Assembly (NCBI RefSeq): GCF_019737615.1
Contig: NZ_JAHKKS010000007.1
Coordinates: forward strand, 157,650 to 221,649
Length of the DNA stretch: 64,000 nucleotides
DNA from: Sphingobium xanthum
GTDB taxonomy: Bacteria; Pseudomonadota; Alphaproteobacteria; Sphingomonadales; Sphingomonadaceae
Reading direction: 5' to 3'
Position 1 is the stretch's first letter, and every line of letters starts with the position of its first letter. A model generated the notes under the pieces. That model searched no databases. It was not told where the DNA came from and was given only the letters and a program-made list of their open reading frames with translations. Of the stretch, positions 56,434 to 64,000 are shown piece after piece. The position numbers and the translations under genes are program-made.

Positions 56434-57711
56434 ATGAGTGATCGCGCCCGTCTGGGCCTGCCCGGCGCCATCGCCCTGGTCATGGGCGGGATGATCGGCA
56501 CGGGCGTTTTCCTGCTGCCGGCCGCCCTCGCTCCGTTCGGCTGGAATGCGATCATCGGGTGGCTCATCACGATCGGCGGCTGCCTTTGCCTCGCCTATGT
56601 GATCTCGGCGCTTTGCCGCTCCCACAAGGGAGCCATCGGACCCGCCGAACTGGTCGAACTCAGCTTCGGCCGACCGGCCGGTTTTCTGATCGCTTTCAGC
56701 TATTGGGTCTCATGCTGGACCACGACGGCGGCGCTGGCGGTCGGCGCGCTCAGCTATCTCTCTGCCTTCATTCCATTTCTCGGCGAGCATCCGGCGCTGT
56801 CCGCGCTCGCGCTGATATGGCTGCTCACGCTGGTCAATCTAGCCAGTGTCCGGCTGGTCGGCGGCGTTCAGCTCGTCACGATGCTGCTCAAGCTTATACC
56901 ACTGGCAGTCGTTGGCGGCCTGATCGCCTTGCTGTTTGCCAACACCGGCACGGCGAGCGTCCAGCAGCCCGCCGCCGCCCTATCCTTCGCCGCGATCAAC
57001 GCCGCCACGTCGATCGCGCTCTTTGCCGTCATCGGCTTCGAGGCAGCCTGCGGCGCCTCACACAAGATCGCCGATCCGCAACGCAACGTCGCCCGCGCCA
57101 CGATGATCGGCATGGCTTTGACCGGTCTCATCTACCTGTTCATCTGCACCGGCATGATGCTGCTGATGCCTACCGCCCAGCTGGCCTCCTCGCCGGCGCC
57201 GCTCGCGCTGTTCATCGCGACCTACTGGGCACCAGGCCCGGCAGCGGTGATCGGCATTTTCGCCGCGATCAGCGCCATCGGCGCGCTCAACGGCTGGACT
57301 CTGGTACAGGGTGAGATGCTGCTCGAGCTTGCTCGGCGCGACATGATGCCGGCGTGGTTCGCGAAGACGGCGCCCAATGGCATCGGCGTGCGCTGCCTGC
57401 TGATTTCCGCCGCGCTCGCGAGCCTGCTCGTGATTGCCAACAGCAGCCGGTCCATGGCCGCCCTCTTCTCCTTCATTCTGCTGCTGACGACTTCGATTAC
57501 GATCTGGCTCTATCTCGCCGTCGCTCTCGTGGCGCTCAAGCAGCGGGTGGCGATCCCCGCGGCGATCATCGGCCTGTTGTTCGGTCTCTGGGCATTGGTC
57601 GGCACCGGATGGGATGCCTCGCTGCTCGGCATCCTGCTCATGCTGGCCGGCCTGCCCTTCTACTGGCTGGCGCGGCGCGAAGCCTCACACCGCTTGCGGC
57701 CAGCGACCTGA
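56434..57711 (+). CDS. APC-family amino acid/amine permease
   Basis: 425 residues, 12 predicted helices. Helix 1 has GGMIGTGVFLLPAAL, the backbone-binding GxG break of APC carriers (PotE/AdiC-like). Imports or exchanges an amino acid, amine or derivative. It follows the TonB receptor gene closely. Its 3' end overlaps the converging flavoprotein gene by 27 bases. Confidence 0.9.
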   Translation: MSDRARLGLPGAIALVMGGMIGTGVFLLPAALAPFGWNAIIGWLITIGGCLCLAYVISALCRSHKGAIGPAELVELSFGRPAGFLIAFSYWVSCWTTTAALAVGALSYLSAFIPFLGEHPALSALALIWLLTLVNLASVRLVGGVQLVTMLLKLIPLAVVGGLIALLFANTGTASVQQPAAALSFAAINAATSIALFAVIGFEAACGASHKIADPQRNVARATMIGMALTGLIYLFICTGMMLLMPTAQLASSPAPLALFIATYWAPGPAAVIGIFAAISAIGALNGWTLVQGEMLLELARRDMMPAWFAKTAPNGIGVRCLLISAALASLLVIANSSRSMAALFSFILLLTTSITIWLYLAVALVALKQRVAIPAAIIGLLFGLWALVGTGWDASLLGILLMLAGLPFYWLARREASHRLRPAT

Positions 57712-59298
57712 ATTCCCGTCGCGCAGCACTTCGTGCGCGCAATTATGGCCCGGCGCGCCGGTGACGCCGCCGCCCGGATGGGCACCCGCCCCGCACATAT
57801 AGAGCCCGCGCACCGGCCCGCGATAATTGCCATGTCCCAGCACTGGCCGCGCTGCCCAGAGCTGATCCAGCGACATATGACCGTGCATGATGTCGCCGCC
57901 GACCAGCCCCAGCTTGCGCTCCAGCCCAAGCGGCGAGAGCGCGCTATAGCCGAGCACGGTCTTGCGGAAGCCCGGCGCGAAATGCTCGATCGTGTCGAAG
58001 ATCGCGTCGATGGCGCCCTGCTCTTCCTTCGGATCGTCCCAGCGTCGCCCGTCCGGCAGGACCGGCGCGAATTGCTGGCAGAAGAGGCTGGCGACATGTT
58101 GGCTGGCCGGAGCCAGACTGTCGTCCACAGTCGATGGGATCAGCATCTCGACGATTGGCCGTTTCGACCAGCCATAGGCCCGCGCATCGACGAAGGACTG
58201 GTCCATATAGTCCAAAGTCGGCGCCAGGATGATACCGCTCCGATGATGCTCACCCGCCTCCGGCAGCGCCGAGAAGCGCGGCAGATCGGAGAGCGCGACA
58301 TTCATGCGGAACGTGCCCGATCCCGCCTTGTAGCCCTTCATCCGCCGCGCGAAATCTGCCGGCAAATCGGCCGGGTCCATCAGGCGATTATAGAGCAAGG
58401 CCGGGCCGGCATTGGCGATCACCCGCCGCGCCGCAATCTCCTCGCCGCTTTCGAGGCGTACGCCGGCGACCATGCCGCCATCGACCAGCACTTGCGCAAC
58501 CGGGCTTTCCAGGCTGATCTCGACGCCTGCCTCGCGGCAAGCATCGGCCATGAGCTGCGTGATCCGCCCCATGCCGCCGATGCTGTGGCCCCAGGCGCCC
58601 TTCTTGCCGTTCACCTCGCCAAAGACATGGTGCAGCAGGACATAGGCGCTGCCGGGCGTATCGGGTGACGCATAATTGCCGACCACGGCATCGAACCCGA
58701 ACGCGGCCTTCACGGCTTCGCTGTCGAACCAGCCATTCAGGAAATCGCGCGCCGACTTGGTGAAGAGATCGAGCACGTCGCGCTGCTGCGCCAGCCCCAT
58801 TTTCGCGAAGCGCCGCCCCTGCATCGCCGCATCGATGAGCGCGCTCCAGCCTCCTCCCGCATTGGGCGGCGTCTTGAGCGCCATGTCGCGCAGCAAATCG
58901 GCGACGCCATCCAGCATATCATAGTAAGCCGGCAGCGCCTCGGCATCGGCGTTCGAGAATTTCCGGAACTCCGCCTGTGTCCGCTCTAGCCCGCCGGCGA
59001 GCTTCAGATAGCCGCCATCTTCCTGCGGCAGGAAATTGGAAATGGGCCGCTCGATCACGCGATAGCCGCGTTTCACCAGCCCCATGTCGGCGATCACCTT
59101 GGGCTGAAGCAGGCTGACCGTGTAGCTCGCCACCGAATTTCGGAAGCCGGGATGGAACTCCTCGGTGACGGCTGCACCGCCGACGACATCGCGCCGCTCC
59201 AGCACACGCACCGACAGGCCGGCACGCGCGAGATAGAAGGCGCAGACGAGGCCATTATGGCCGCCGCCGATGATGACGGCATCGTACCGGCCCGTCAT
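57685..59298 (-). CDS. PYROXD2/phytoene-desaturase-like FAD oxidoreductase
   Basis: 537 residues. FAD-binding GGGHNGLVCAFYLARAG and ERRDVVGGAAVTEE near the start, and the C-terminal MCGAGAHPGGGVTGAPGHN that closes the flavin site, are those of the NAD(P)/FAD-dependent PYROXD2/CrtI-like group. It probably oxidises or isomerises a small substrate; carotenoid chemistry is not implied, as no crt genes are near. Starts in the stop of the Rieske gene (ATGA). Confidence 0.88.
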   Translation of the reverse strand: MTGRYDAVIIGGGHNGLVCAFYLARAGLSVRVLERRDVVGGAAVTEEFHPGFRNSVASYTVSLLQPKVIADMGLVKRGYRVIERPISNFLPQEDGGYLKLAGGLERTQAEFRKFSNADAEALPAYYDMLDGVADLLRDMALKTPPNAGGGWSALIDAAMQGRRFAKMGLAQQRDVLDLFTKSARDFLNGWFDSEAVKAAFGFDAVVGNYASPDTPGSAYVLLHHVFGEVNGKKGAWGHSIGGMGRITQLMADACREAGVEISLESPVAQVLVDGGMVAGVRLESGEEIAARRVIANAGPALLYNRLMDPADLPADFARRMKGYKAGSGTFRMNVALSDLPRFSALPEAGEHHRSGIILAPTLDYMDQSFVDARAYGWSKRPIVEMLIPSTVDDSLAPASQHVASLFCQQFAPVLPDGRRWDDPKEEQGAIDAIFDTIEHFAPGFRKTVLGYSALSPLGLERKLGLVGGDIMHGHMSLDQLWAARPVLGHGNYRGPVRGLYMCGAGAHPGGGVTGAPGHNCAHEVLRDGNSGRWPQAV

Positions 59299-60461
59299 GC
59301 CGACCAGCCCGGCGCAGGCTGCGCTTCCTGCCGCGCCTGCGGGATCAGATCTCGCATCCGCCGGCAGAAGCTGCGCAGGCAGACTTCGCTCGTCCCCAGC
59401 GGACCGACCGAAAAGCTGTGCGAGGCCATGCCTTGCTGCACCCGCGTGATAAGCGCCGTGTCCTCCAGATTGACCTGCCGGTTGATCCGCCAGTTGAGAT
59501 AGCGCGCCGCCTTCATCGCGCGCCTCCCATCGGGCAATGCATAGCTGATCTCGCGAATCAGGCACTGCGTCGGGCTGACCGGCAACCATTGCATGAAGTC
59601 GATCTGGTCGGGATAGACATCGAAGGCGACGTTCGGCCAGAGCTTGAAGTAGAGCCAGCGGCGCTTGTGGCTCTCCGGCAGATGCGGAACGTCCGGGAGC
59701 AGCCGCTGATAGAGCCGTTCGGAGAGATTGGCAGAGGGCCGCTCGACCAGATCGCCGACCATGCGATCGACATGCGGTTCGGCCGCGATCGCATAGCTTT
59801 TCGAGAACAGCCGGGTCAGGCCGGGATGCGCAACATTGATGTGCAGATTGTCGGAATAATTGTCGCCGACATTCTTCCAGTTCACATCGCGCGGGCGCAG
59901 GGTCACCCGGCCGATCGCCTCCAGCTCCTCGAAACGATAAGGCGCCACCTCGTCGGCATAAGGCGCGATCATCTCCGCCACCGATGGCCCGCCATCGTCC
60001 TTCAGCCGGACGAAGACGAAGCCCTGCCAGAACTCCTGCTCGACCGGCGCGAGACCGTGACGAGAGAGATCGAGGCCCGGATAATCGGACTTTCCCGGAA
60101 CGCCGGTCAGCCGGCCGTCCGTCTCGTAAGTCCAGGCATGATAGGGACAGACCAGCTTGCGCGCGCAGCCTGCCTGCCCGTCGACCAAACGCGATCCGCG
60201 ATGCCGGCAGATATTGAAGAAGCTGCGCACTGCACCGTCAGTGCCACGAATGGTGACGATGCTTTCGCCGAGGAAATCCAGCGTGCGCCAATCGCCCGTC
60301 GCCGGAATCTCATTGACATGGCAGACCGCTTGCCAGCTCGGCCGGAACACGCGCTCCAGCTCCAGCGCGTGGAATTCGGGATCGCTGTAGGTCCAGGCCG
60401 GCAAGCTCCAGCCTTCCAGCGGATCGCCCTGATCGGCGACGAGAGTAGGCCGCGCTCTCAT
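59295..60461 (-). CDS. Rieske-type aromatic-ring/quaternary-amine hydroxylating oxygenase, large subunit
   Basis: 388 residues. Rieske ligands C85-x-H87 (ICRHRGS) and C105-x2-H108 (CPYHAW); mononuclear iron histidines in NLHINVAHPG (HxxxxH). The family includes ring dioxygenases and the GbcA/CntA-type demethylating enzymes. No ferredoxin reductase gene is next to it. ATG at 60461 overlaps the M20 peptidase stop (ATGA). Confidence 0.9.
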   Translation of the reverse strand: MRARPTLVADQGDPLEGWSLPAWTYSDPEFHALELERVFRPSWQAVCHVNEIPATGDWRTLDFLGESIVTIRGTDGAVRSFFNICRHRGSRLVDGQAGCARKLVCPYHAWTYETDGRLTGVPGKSDYPGLDLSRHGLAPVEQEFWQGFVFVRLKDDGGPSVAEMIAPYADEVAPYRFEELEAIGRVTLRPRDVNWKNVGDNYSDNLHINVAHPGLTRLFSKSYAIAAEPHVDRMVGDLVERPSANLSERLYQRLLPDVPHLPESHKRRWLYFKLWPNVAFDVYPDQIDFMQWLPVSPTQCLIREISYALPDGRRAMKAARYLNWRINRQVNLEDTALITRVQQGMASHSFSVGPLGTSEVCLRSFCRRMRDLIPQARQEAQPAPGWSA

Positions 60462-61816
60462 TTGGCCAGCGCCGTCACGAGATCGATCCAATAGGTGACG
60501 GCTCCGTCCATCCCCGCCACCGGCACGCGCTCGTTGAGGCCATGCGGCACGCGGTCCTTGCTCTTCTGTGCGAGGCTCGCGACGCCATAGCTCGGCACGC
60601 CGACGGCGCGGAAGAACAGGCTGTCGGTCGCGCCGGCCTCCATATAGGGCACGACCGGCGTCCCCGGGAACCGCCTGGCGACGGCCATCTTGAGCGCCTT
60701 CATCACGTCATCGCGCAGCGGCGACGCATCGGAGGCGAGCGGATCGCCCTCCGCCTTGATCGTCATCGCCGGCTCTGCCAGCACCTCGGACAGCGTCGCC
60801 TGCACGTCGGCAATGGCGACGCCCGGAAAGATGCGGCAATTGATGTTCGCCGTGACGGTTTGCGGCAGCGCGTTCGGCGCGTGGCCGCCCTCGATTTCGG
60901 TGGCGATGCAGGTCGTGCGCACCTGCCCGATGAGTTCCGGATTCGTCGAGAGCGTATCGGCCGCCTTGTCGTCCCGGGGATTGGCGAGAAACGCCTGCAT
61001 GGCCTCGCGCCTTGCACCGGTCTCGTCGGCCAGACGCGCCGTGAAGGACGCGCGCGTCAGCTCGTTCTGCATGGCGGGGAATTTATACGCTTCGAGCCGG
61101 GCGAGCGCCCGCGTCATGCGATAGATCGGATTGGTCGCGGTCGGCGTGCTCGAATGACCGCCGGGGTCAGTCATGGTGACGAGGAAGTCCGCATAGGTCT
61201 TCTCACCGGCCTGGAGGGAGACGACTTCCGCCTTGCCGTCCTCGCCGAGCAGACCGCCGCCGCCATCGCCGTTCAGGGCCAGCGCGGCATGCTTGTATTT
61301 CTGCGCCGCCGCCTTGGCCGTGATGCCCGTGGTTTCCTCGTCGCCGGTCAGGATCAGCACGACATCCTGCTTCGGCCTGAAGCCCTGCTGCTTCAGGCGC
61401 GCCATCGTCACGATCATCATCGCGACGTCATATTTATTGTCCTCGATGCCGCGGCCGAACAGATAGCCATTCTCCTCGACCGGCACGAACGGATCGCGCT
61501 CCCAGTCGGAGGCTTTCGCCTCGACCACGTCCATATGACCAAGCATGAGGATCGGCTTGTCGCTCTTGCGGCCTTTCAGCGTGGCGGCGAGATAGCCGGT
61601 CTCGCCGATCGGCGTGAAGACGACCTCGTCCTCCTTGTAGCCCGCGTTCTTCAAGATACCGGCATAATAAGCAGCCAGCTCCGGCACCTTGCCGCGCCCC
61701 TCGACCGTCGGGATCGCGGTCGACTTCATGAGGATTTCCCTGGCCGGCGGCACGGTCTGAGCCTGCGCCGCTACGGAAAGGCCAATGAGGCCAAGGGCTG
61801 GAATGAATGAACGCAT
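60458..61816 (-). CDS. M20-family metallopeptidase, exported
   Basis: 452 residues with a signal peptide (MRSFIPALGLIGLSVAAQAQ). Zinc ligands fit M20: GHMDVVEAK, IEDNKYDVAM, GDEETTG with the catalytic glutamate, and HGLNERVPV. Such enzymes cut dipeptides or acyl-amino acids. First gene of a three-gene operon with the Rieske and flavoprotein genes; the 153 bases upstream hold no clear gene. Confidence 0.92.
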   Translation of the reverse strand: MRSFIPALGLIGLSVAAQAQTVPPAREILMKSTAIPTVEGRGKVPELAAYYAGILKNAGYKEDEVVFTPIGETGYLAATLKGRKSDKPILMLGHMDVVEAKASDWERDPFVPVEENGYLFGRGIEDNKYDVAMMIVTMARLKQQGFRPKQDVVLILTGDEETTGITAKAAAQKYKHAALALNGDGGGGLLGEDGKAEVVSLQAGEKTYADFLVTMTDPGGHSSTPTATNPIYRMTRALARLEAYKFPAMQNELTRASFTARLADETGARREAMQAFLANPRDDKAADTLSTNPELIGQVRTTCIATEIEGGHAPNALPQTVTANINCRIFPGVAIADVQATLSEVLAEPAMTIKAEGDPLASDASPLRDDVMKALKMAVARRFPGTPVVPYMEAGATDSLFFRAVGVPSYGVASLAQKSKDRVPHGLNERVPVAGMDGAVTYWIDLVTALAK

Positions 61817-61969
61817 TTGCCGCTACTCGATCCGGATAATGTCTCGACCGGGCAGTGATGACACGGCCCGCAAAGCCGCGCAACGCCTCAGAATTTCGTT
61901 CGAACTGGCAAAGCAGGGATTGAACCCTCGACGTCTGCCGTTTGAAGTTGAAGCCACGATGGAGGGTAT

Positions 61970-62800
61970 ATGAGGGGCAAATCGTACATCATTGCCGCAG
62001 CGATATTGGCCGCTTCGGCGGCTGGAGCGGTGGCTCGCGAAGATTCAACAATCTCGAAGACCGAAACGCGGTCATTACCGGCACCCGAGGTGAAACGCCG
62101 CGTCATGAACCAACTTAGCGAGATATTGACGGAAGAACGGTTCAATCATCGACGGCCGCCCGTCCGGCTGCTGGACGATATGTCGTTTATCACGCGCGCA
62201 CGCGCCACGCAGGTTCCGAATCTTTGCCAGATTGATCGGTTGGAGATCACCTTCGAGCCGCAGGACACGGATGGCGGCAACGCCGATACGCCAGTTTCCG
62301 CGAAGGGTTTCTCCGCCACTCGATATTTTCATTTCCATCGTGCGCCGTCAGCTCCCTACGAAGCAAGTGTCGACTATGGTCAGGCGCCCAACGATGCCGC
62401 ATGCCGAGAAGCAAAACTCTGGGAAGACGAGTTCTTCACTGCTGATGACGACCGAACCGCGACAGATGGCTACCTGCTCGCCCATCGCGTCATGGATGCG
62501 ATGATCGCCGGCTCTCAGAGCTTCCAATTGAACTGCGAGAAATATCCCTCCGAAACTGATCGCGAATGCGCTGATATCGCGCGCGATATCAAAACCGCTC
62601 AGATTTCGAGGATAGATCGCTGCGAAACCGATATCCCGGAATTTGCGCTAGCTTCGTGTTACCGAGCATTCGTGGGCGATCGATCGTTGCGCATCATCGC
62701 AAGTCCATACGCTGCTGGCCCCAACGTTCCGACGCCACTGACCGTGCTTCGGGTCGAACTAGATTCGCTCATCATCATGGCGCATGAGCGGGTTGACTAG
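61970..62800 (+). CDS. Secreted protein of unknown function next to attachment site
   Basis: 276 residues with a signal peptide (MRGKSYIIAAAILAASAAGA, cleavage near AVA). Several cysteines are present. No family recognised. GGAGGG lies 3 bases before the ATG. The second half is less GC-rich than neighbouring core genes, hinting at accessory origin. Single gene, ending 58 bases before the tRNA-Val fragment. Confidence 0.65.
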   Translation: MRGKSYIIAAAILAASAAGAVAREDSTISKTETRSLPAPEVKRRVMNQLSEILTEERFNHRRPPVRLLDDMSFITRARATQVPNLCQIDRLEITFEPQDTDGGNADTPVSAKGFSATRYFHFHRAPSAPYEASVDYGQAPNDAACREAKLWEDEFFTADDDRTATDGYLLAHRVMDAMIAGSQSFQLNCEKYPSETDRECADIARDIKTAQISRIDRCETDIPEFALASCYRAFVGDRSLRIIASPYAAGPNVPTPLTVLRVELDSLIIMAHERVD

Positions 62801-63140
62801 CCGTTCGGGGAGTTCACACGACGATGATCTGTCACAACGCGGCGACCGAACCAGAAATGGTGGGCGCGGTAGGGATTGAACCTACGACCCCACCCGTGTG
62901 AAGGAGAGCATCCACTGTCATCGAGCGCCTTTGTGGTTATAGCCGTTCCCGGATTTCCGCCATTTCTTAGAATGGCTTGTTTCTGACGTTTTTGAGCGAT
63001 TTCCGGAGTTATTTTCGTTGTCAGTGGGGATAGCGTGGGGAGAAAATCAGTGCAGAATTCTGCCTGAAACGGCCCTCGCCTTCTGGATTCCCCACCAGCA
63101 TATCCCATATTCCTGTCATCAACGGAATAGGAAACCAGGA
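62801..63140. other. Gene-free stretch: attachment site and integrase upstream region
   Basis: No supportable coding frame. Contains the tRNA-Val 3' fragment (62858-62902) and then about 240 bases before the integrase start that should hold its promoter; nothing else is recognised. Confidence 0.6.
62858..62902 (-). other. tRNA-Val(CAC) 3' fragment, probable att site
   Basis: Minus strand: encoded CCA, discriminator A, acceptor 3' strand CGCGCCC, a perfect T-arm GTAGG-TTCAATC-CCTAC, variable loop GGGTC, and an anticodon loop TTCACAC with anticodon CAC. The sequence stops resembling a tRNA beyond the anticodon arm: no D-arm or 5' acceptor strand. Such 3' halves are the usual remnant left when a tyrosine integrase recombines into a tRNA gene. 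Confidence 0.8.
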
Positions 63141-63872
63141 TGACAGTGACCAAGCGCCCAGTAGGCCGCCCAGGACGTTTCGCCGAATTCGAGGCATTTG
63201 AAGCATCCCTACCCGCCCTCATGGAGAAGCGTCCGGCCTATCGTGACGGCATTGGCATCTTCAAAGGTGCGACCAGTTCAACCGTCTGGGTCAAGATCAG
63301 ACTCCCCCGTGGAGGCACCTATAGAGGGCGCACAATCCCGGTCGGCGGCGCCGTAGAGCACAAGCTGGGAAAGCGTTCGTCATGGGACTGGCAAGGACTG
63401 GTGACGGAACGTGATCGATTGCAAGGTCTCGCTGATCGCGGAGAGCCGCTGGAACCGGAAGAGGTGCCACTCTTCGAGAAATATGCCGCCGATTGGCTCG
63501 ACAGGAAAAAGCCTACGATCAAGACCTATGGCGTCACGAAAGGCAACATCGCCGCATTGAATCCCGCCTTCGGGAAGAAGGCATTGAACGTCATCACCGT
63601 TGCAGATGTGAACCGCTGGATTGGGAAGCAGAGCGCAACTCTCAAGCCGGCTTCCGTGCAGCGACAATTAAACGTGTTCAACGCAATCCTGAACGACGCC
63701 GTCCGCAACGGCCTGATTGATCGCAACCCTTCGGAGCGAGCCGACAGGATCAAGGGCATCGAGCCTCGGTTGCGCTTCATCACAGAGGATGAATGGAAGC
63801 GAATTCTCGAAACCGCAGAAGCCATAGAGCGGAAACAAGAGGATGAAAAAGAAAGGATGCCTCACCGTATTA
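63141..63872 (+). pseudogene. Tyrosine-recombinase (phage integrase), interrupted by an IS
   Basis: About 244 residues of intact frame starting at ATG 63141: an N-terminal DNA-arm region (YRGRTIPVGGAVEHKLGKRS) and a core-binding SAM-like domain (FEKYAADWLDRKKPTIKTYG, NVFNAILNDAVRNGLIDRNP), then FITEDEWKRILETAE. The catalytic Arg, His and Tyr region is missing because an IS5-family element begins at about 63873. The rest of the gene, if kept, is beyond the window. Located 240 bases from the tRNA-Val att fragment. Confidence 0.88.
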
Positions 63873-64000
63873 GGGTCCGGACTCACTACAGCCACCAGAT
63901 GACGGCAGCGGCGATGCAGATGGCTCCCATGAAGTTTTTGAGGTTGCGATCGAAGCGGGTGGCGATGCGTCGCCAGTCTTTGAAGCGACAGAACATGCGC
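63873..64000. mobile_element. IS5-family insertion sequence, one end
   Basis: The integrase homology stops at about 63872 and minus-strand transposase coding begins 16 bases later, so the IS end is GGGTCCGGACTCAC. The preceding TTA or TTAG may be part of a short target duplication, as IS5 relatives favour YTAR/TNA targets. The exact end cannot be proved with only one border visible. Confidence 0.75.
63886..64000 (-). CDS. IS5-family transposase, C-terminal 37 residues
   Basis: Minus strand from the window edge: RMFCRFKDWRRIATRFDRNL, then KNFMGAICIAAAVIWWL and TAG at 63888-63886. This is the conserved C-terminus of IS5-group DDE transposases. The remainder lies outside the window. Confidence 0.88.
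   Translation of the reverse strand, partial: RMFCRFKDWRRIATRFDRNLKNFMGAICIAAAVIWWL

Noticed and set aside
61906..61930. tRNA T-arm-like stretch (minus strand GGGTTCAATCCC)
   Set aside because: The five-pair T-stem does not form, no acceptor or anticodon arm follows, and no second att repeat matches it. Probably coincidence.
61785..61973. 62-codon plus-strand frame ending in the start of the secreted orphan
   Set aside because: Overlaps the M20 peptidase start region and the tRNA-like stretch; no ribosome binding site and no recognisable product, although the ATGA overlap is superficially gene-like.
62797..63222. 141-codon minus-strand frame across the att region
   Set aside because: It runs through the tRNA fragment and the integrase start, has no family features and no ribosome binding site.

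Overview
This is a GC-rich stretch of alphaproteobacterial chromosome, most likely from the Sphingomonadales (Sphingomonas, Sphingobium or Novosphingobium type). That is an inference from the gene content: rpsA next to ihfB, a DUF1476 protein next to BolA and a CGFS glutaredoxin, an XdhC/MocA plus Tat-exported molybdenum hydroxylase module, a TonB-dependent receptor, many short 4-nt overlaps, and an alphaproteobacterial-type heat-shock promoter before dnaK. No CRISPR array or riboswitch was found. Most of the window is core genome. Its right end is the edge of an integrated element.

Layout. 1-3629 (+): end of rpsA with its terminator, ihfB, tRNA-Leu(UAA), a solute-binding lipoprotein and a DUF4112 protein. 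3632-9223 (-): nadA, a secreted prolyl oligopeptidase, nadC and a secreted RNase T2, with a membrane protein upstream. 9293-12323 (-): a metallo-beta-lactamase hydrolase and an autoregulated BlaI/M56 sensor pair with its operator. 12557-17907 (-): grxD, bolA and DUF1476, then leuD and leuC, which are separated by four other genes, one of them a 34-residue ORF. 17963-24495 (-): an esterase, an MFS transporter and a tight four-gene run encoding a P450, a membrane alpha/beta hydrolase, an AlkB-like di-iron hydroxylase and a ferritin-like protein. 24581-27945 (-): scoAB, a GNAT, a CsbD protein and a ThiS-ThiG fusion.

28035-31482 (+): aroQ, accB and accC, a DUF2314/DUF2185 protein and a frameshifted arsC. 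31597-35900: an IorAB-type molybdenum hydroxylase diverging from xdhC-mocA. 35919-40857 (-): malonyl-CoA synthetase, an AAHS-type MFS transporter and Kup. 40964-45857 (-): cytochrome c maturation genes ccmCDEFGHI. 46044-48248 (+): purF and an SDR. 48288-51383 (-): dnaK and dnaJ. 51561-53886 (+): a PCu(A)C copper chaperone and a TPR-sulfotransferase. 54034-61816: a TonB receptor and an APC permease converging on a Rieske oxygenase, PYROXD2-like flavoprotein and M20 peptidase operon. 61970-64000: a secreted orphan protein, a tRNA-Val 3' fragment (attachment site), and a tyrosine integrase gene interrupted by an IS5-family element that runs off the window.

The least explained parts are the P450/AlkB/ferritin-like/hydrolase run at 20.2-24.5 kb, which combines three iron-oxygenase-type folds and has no electron-transfer partner nearby, and the TonB/APC/Rieske/flavoprotein/M20 cluster at 54-62 kb, which looks like an uncharacterised uptake and breakdown pathway.
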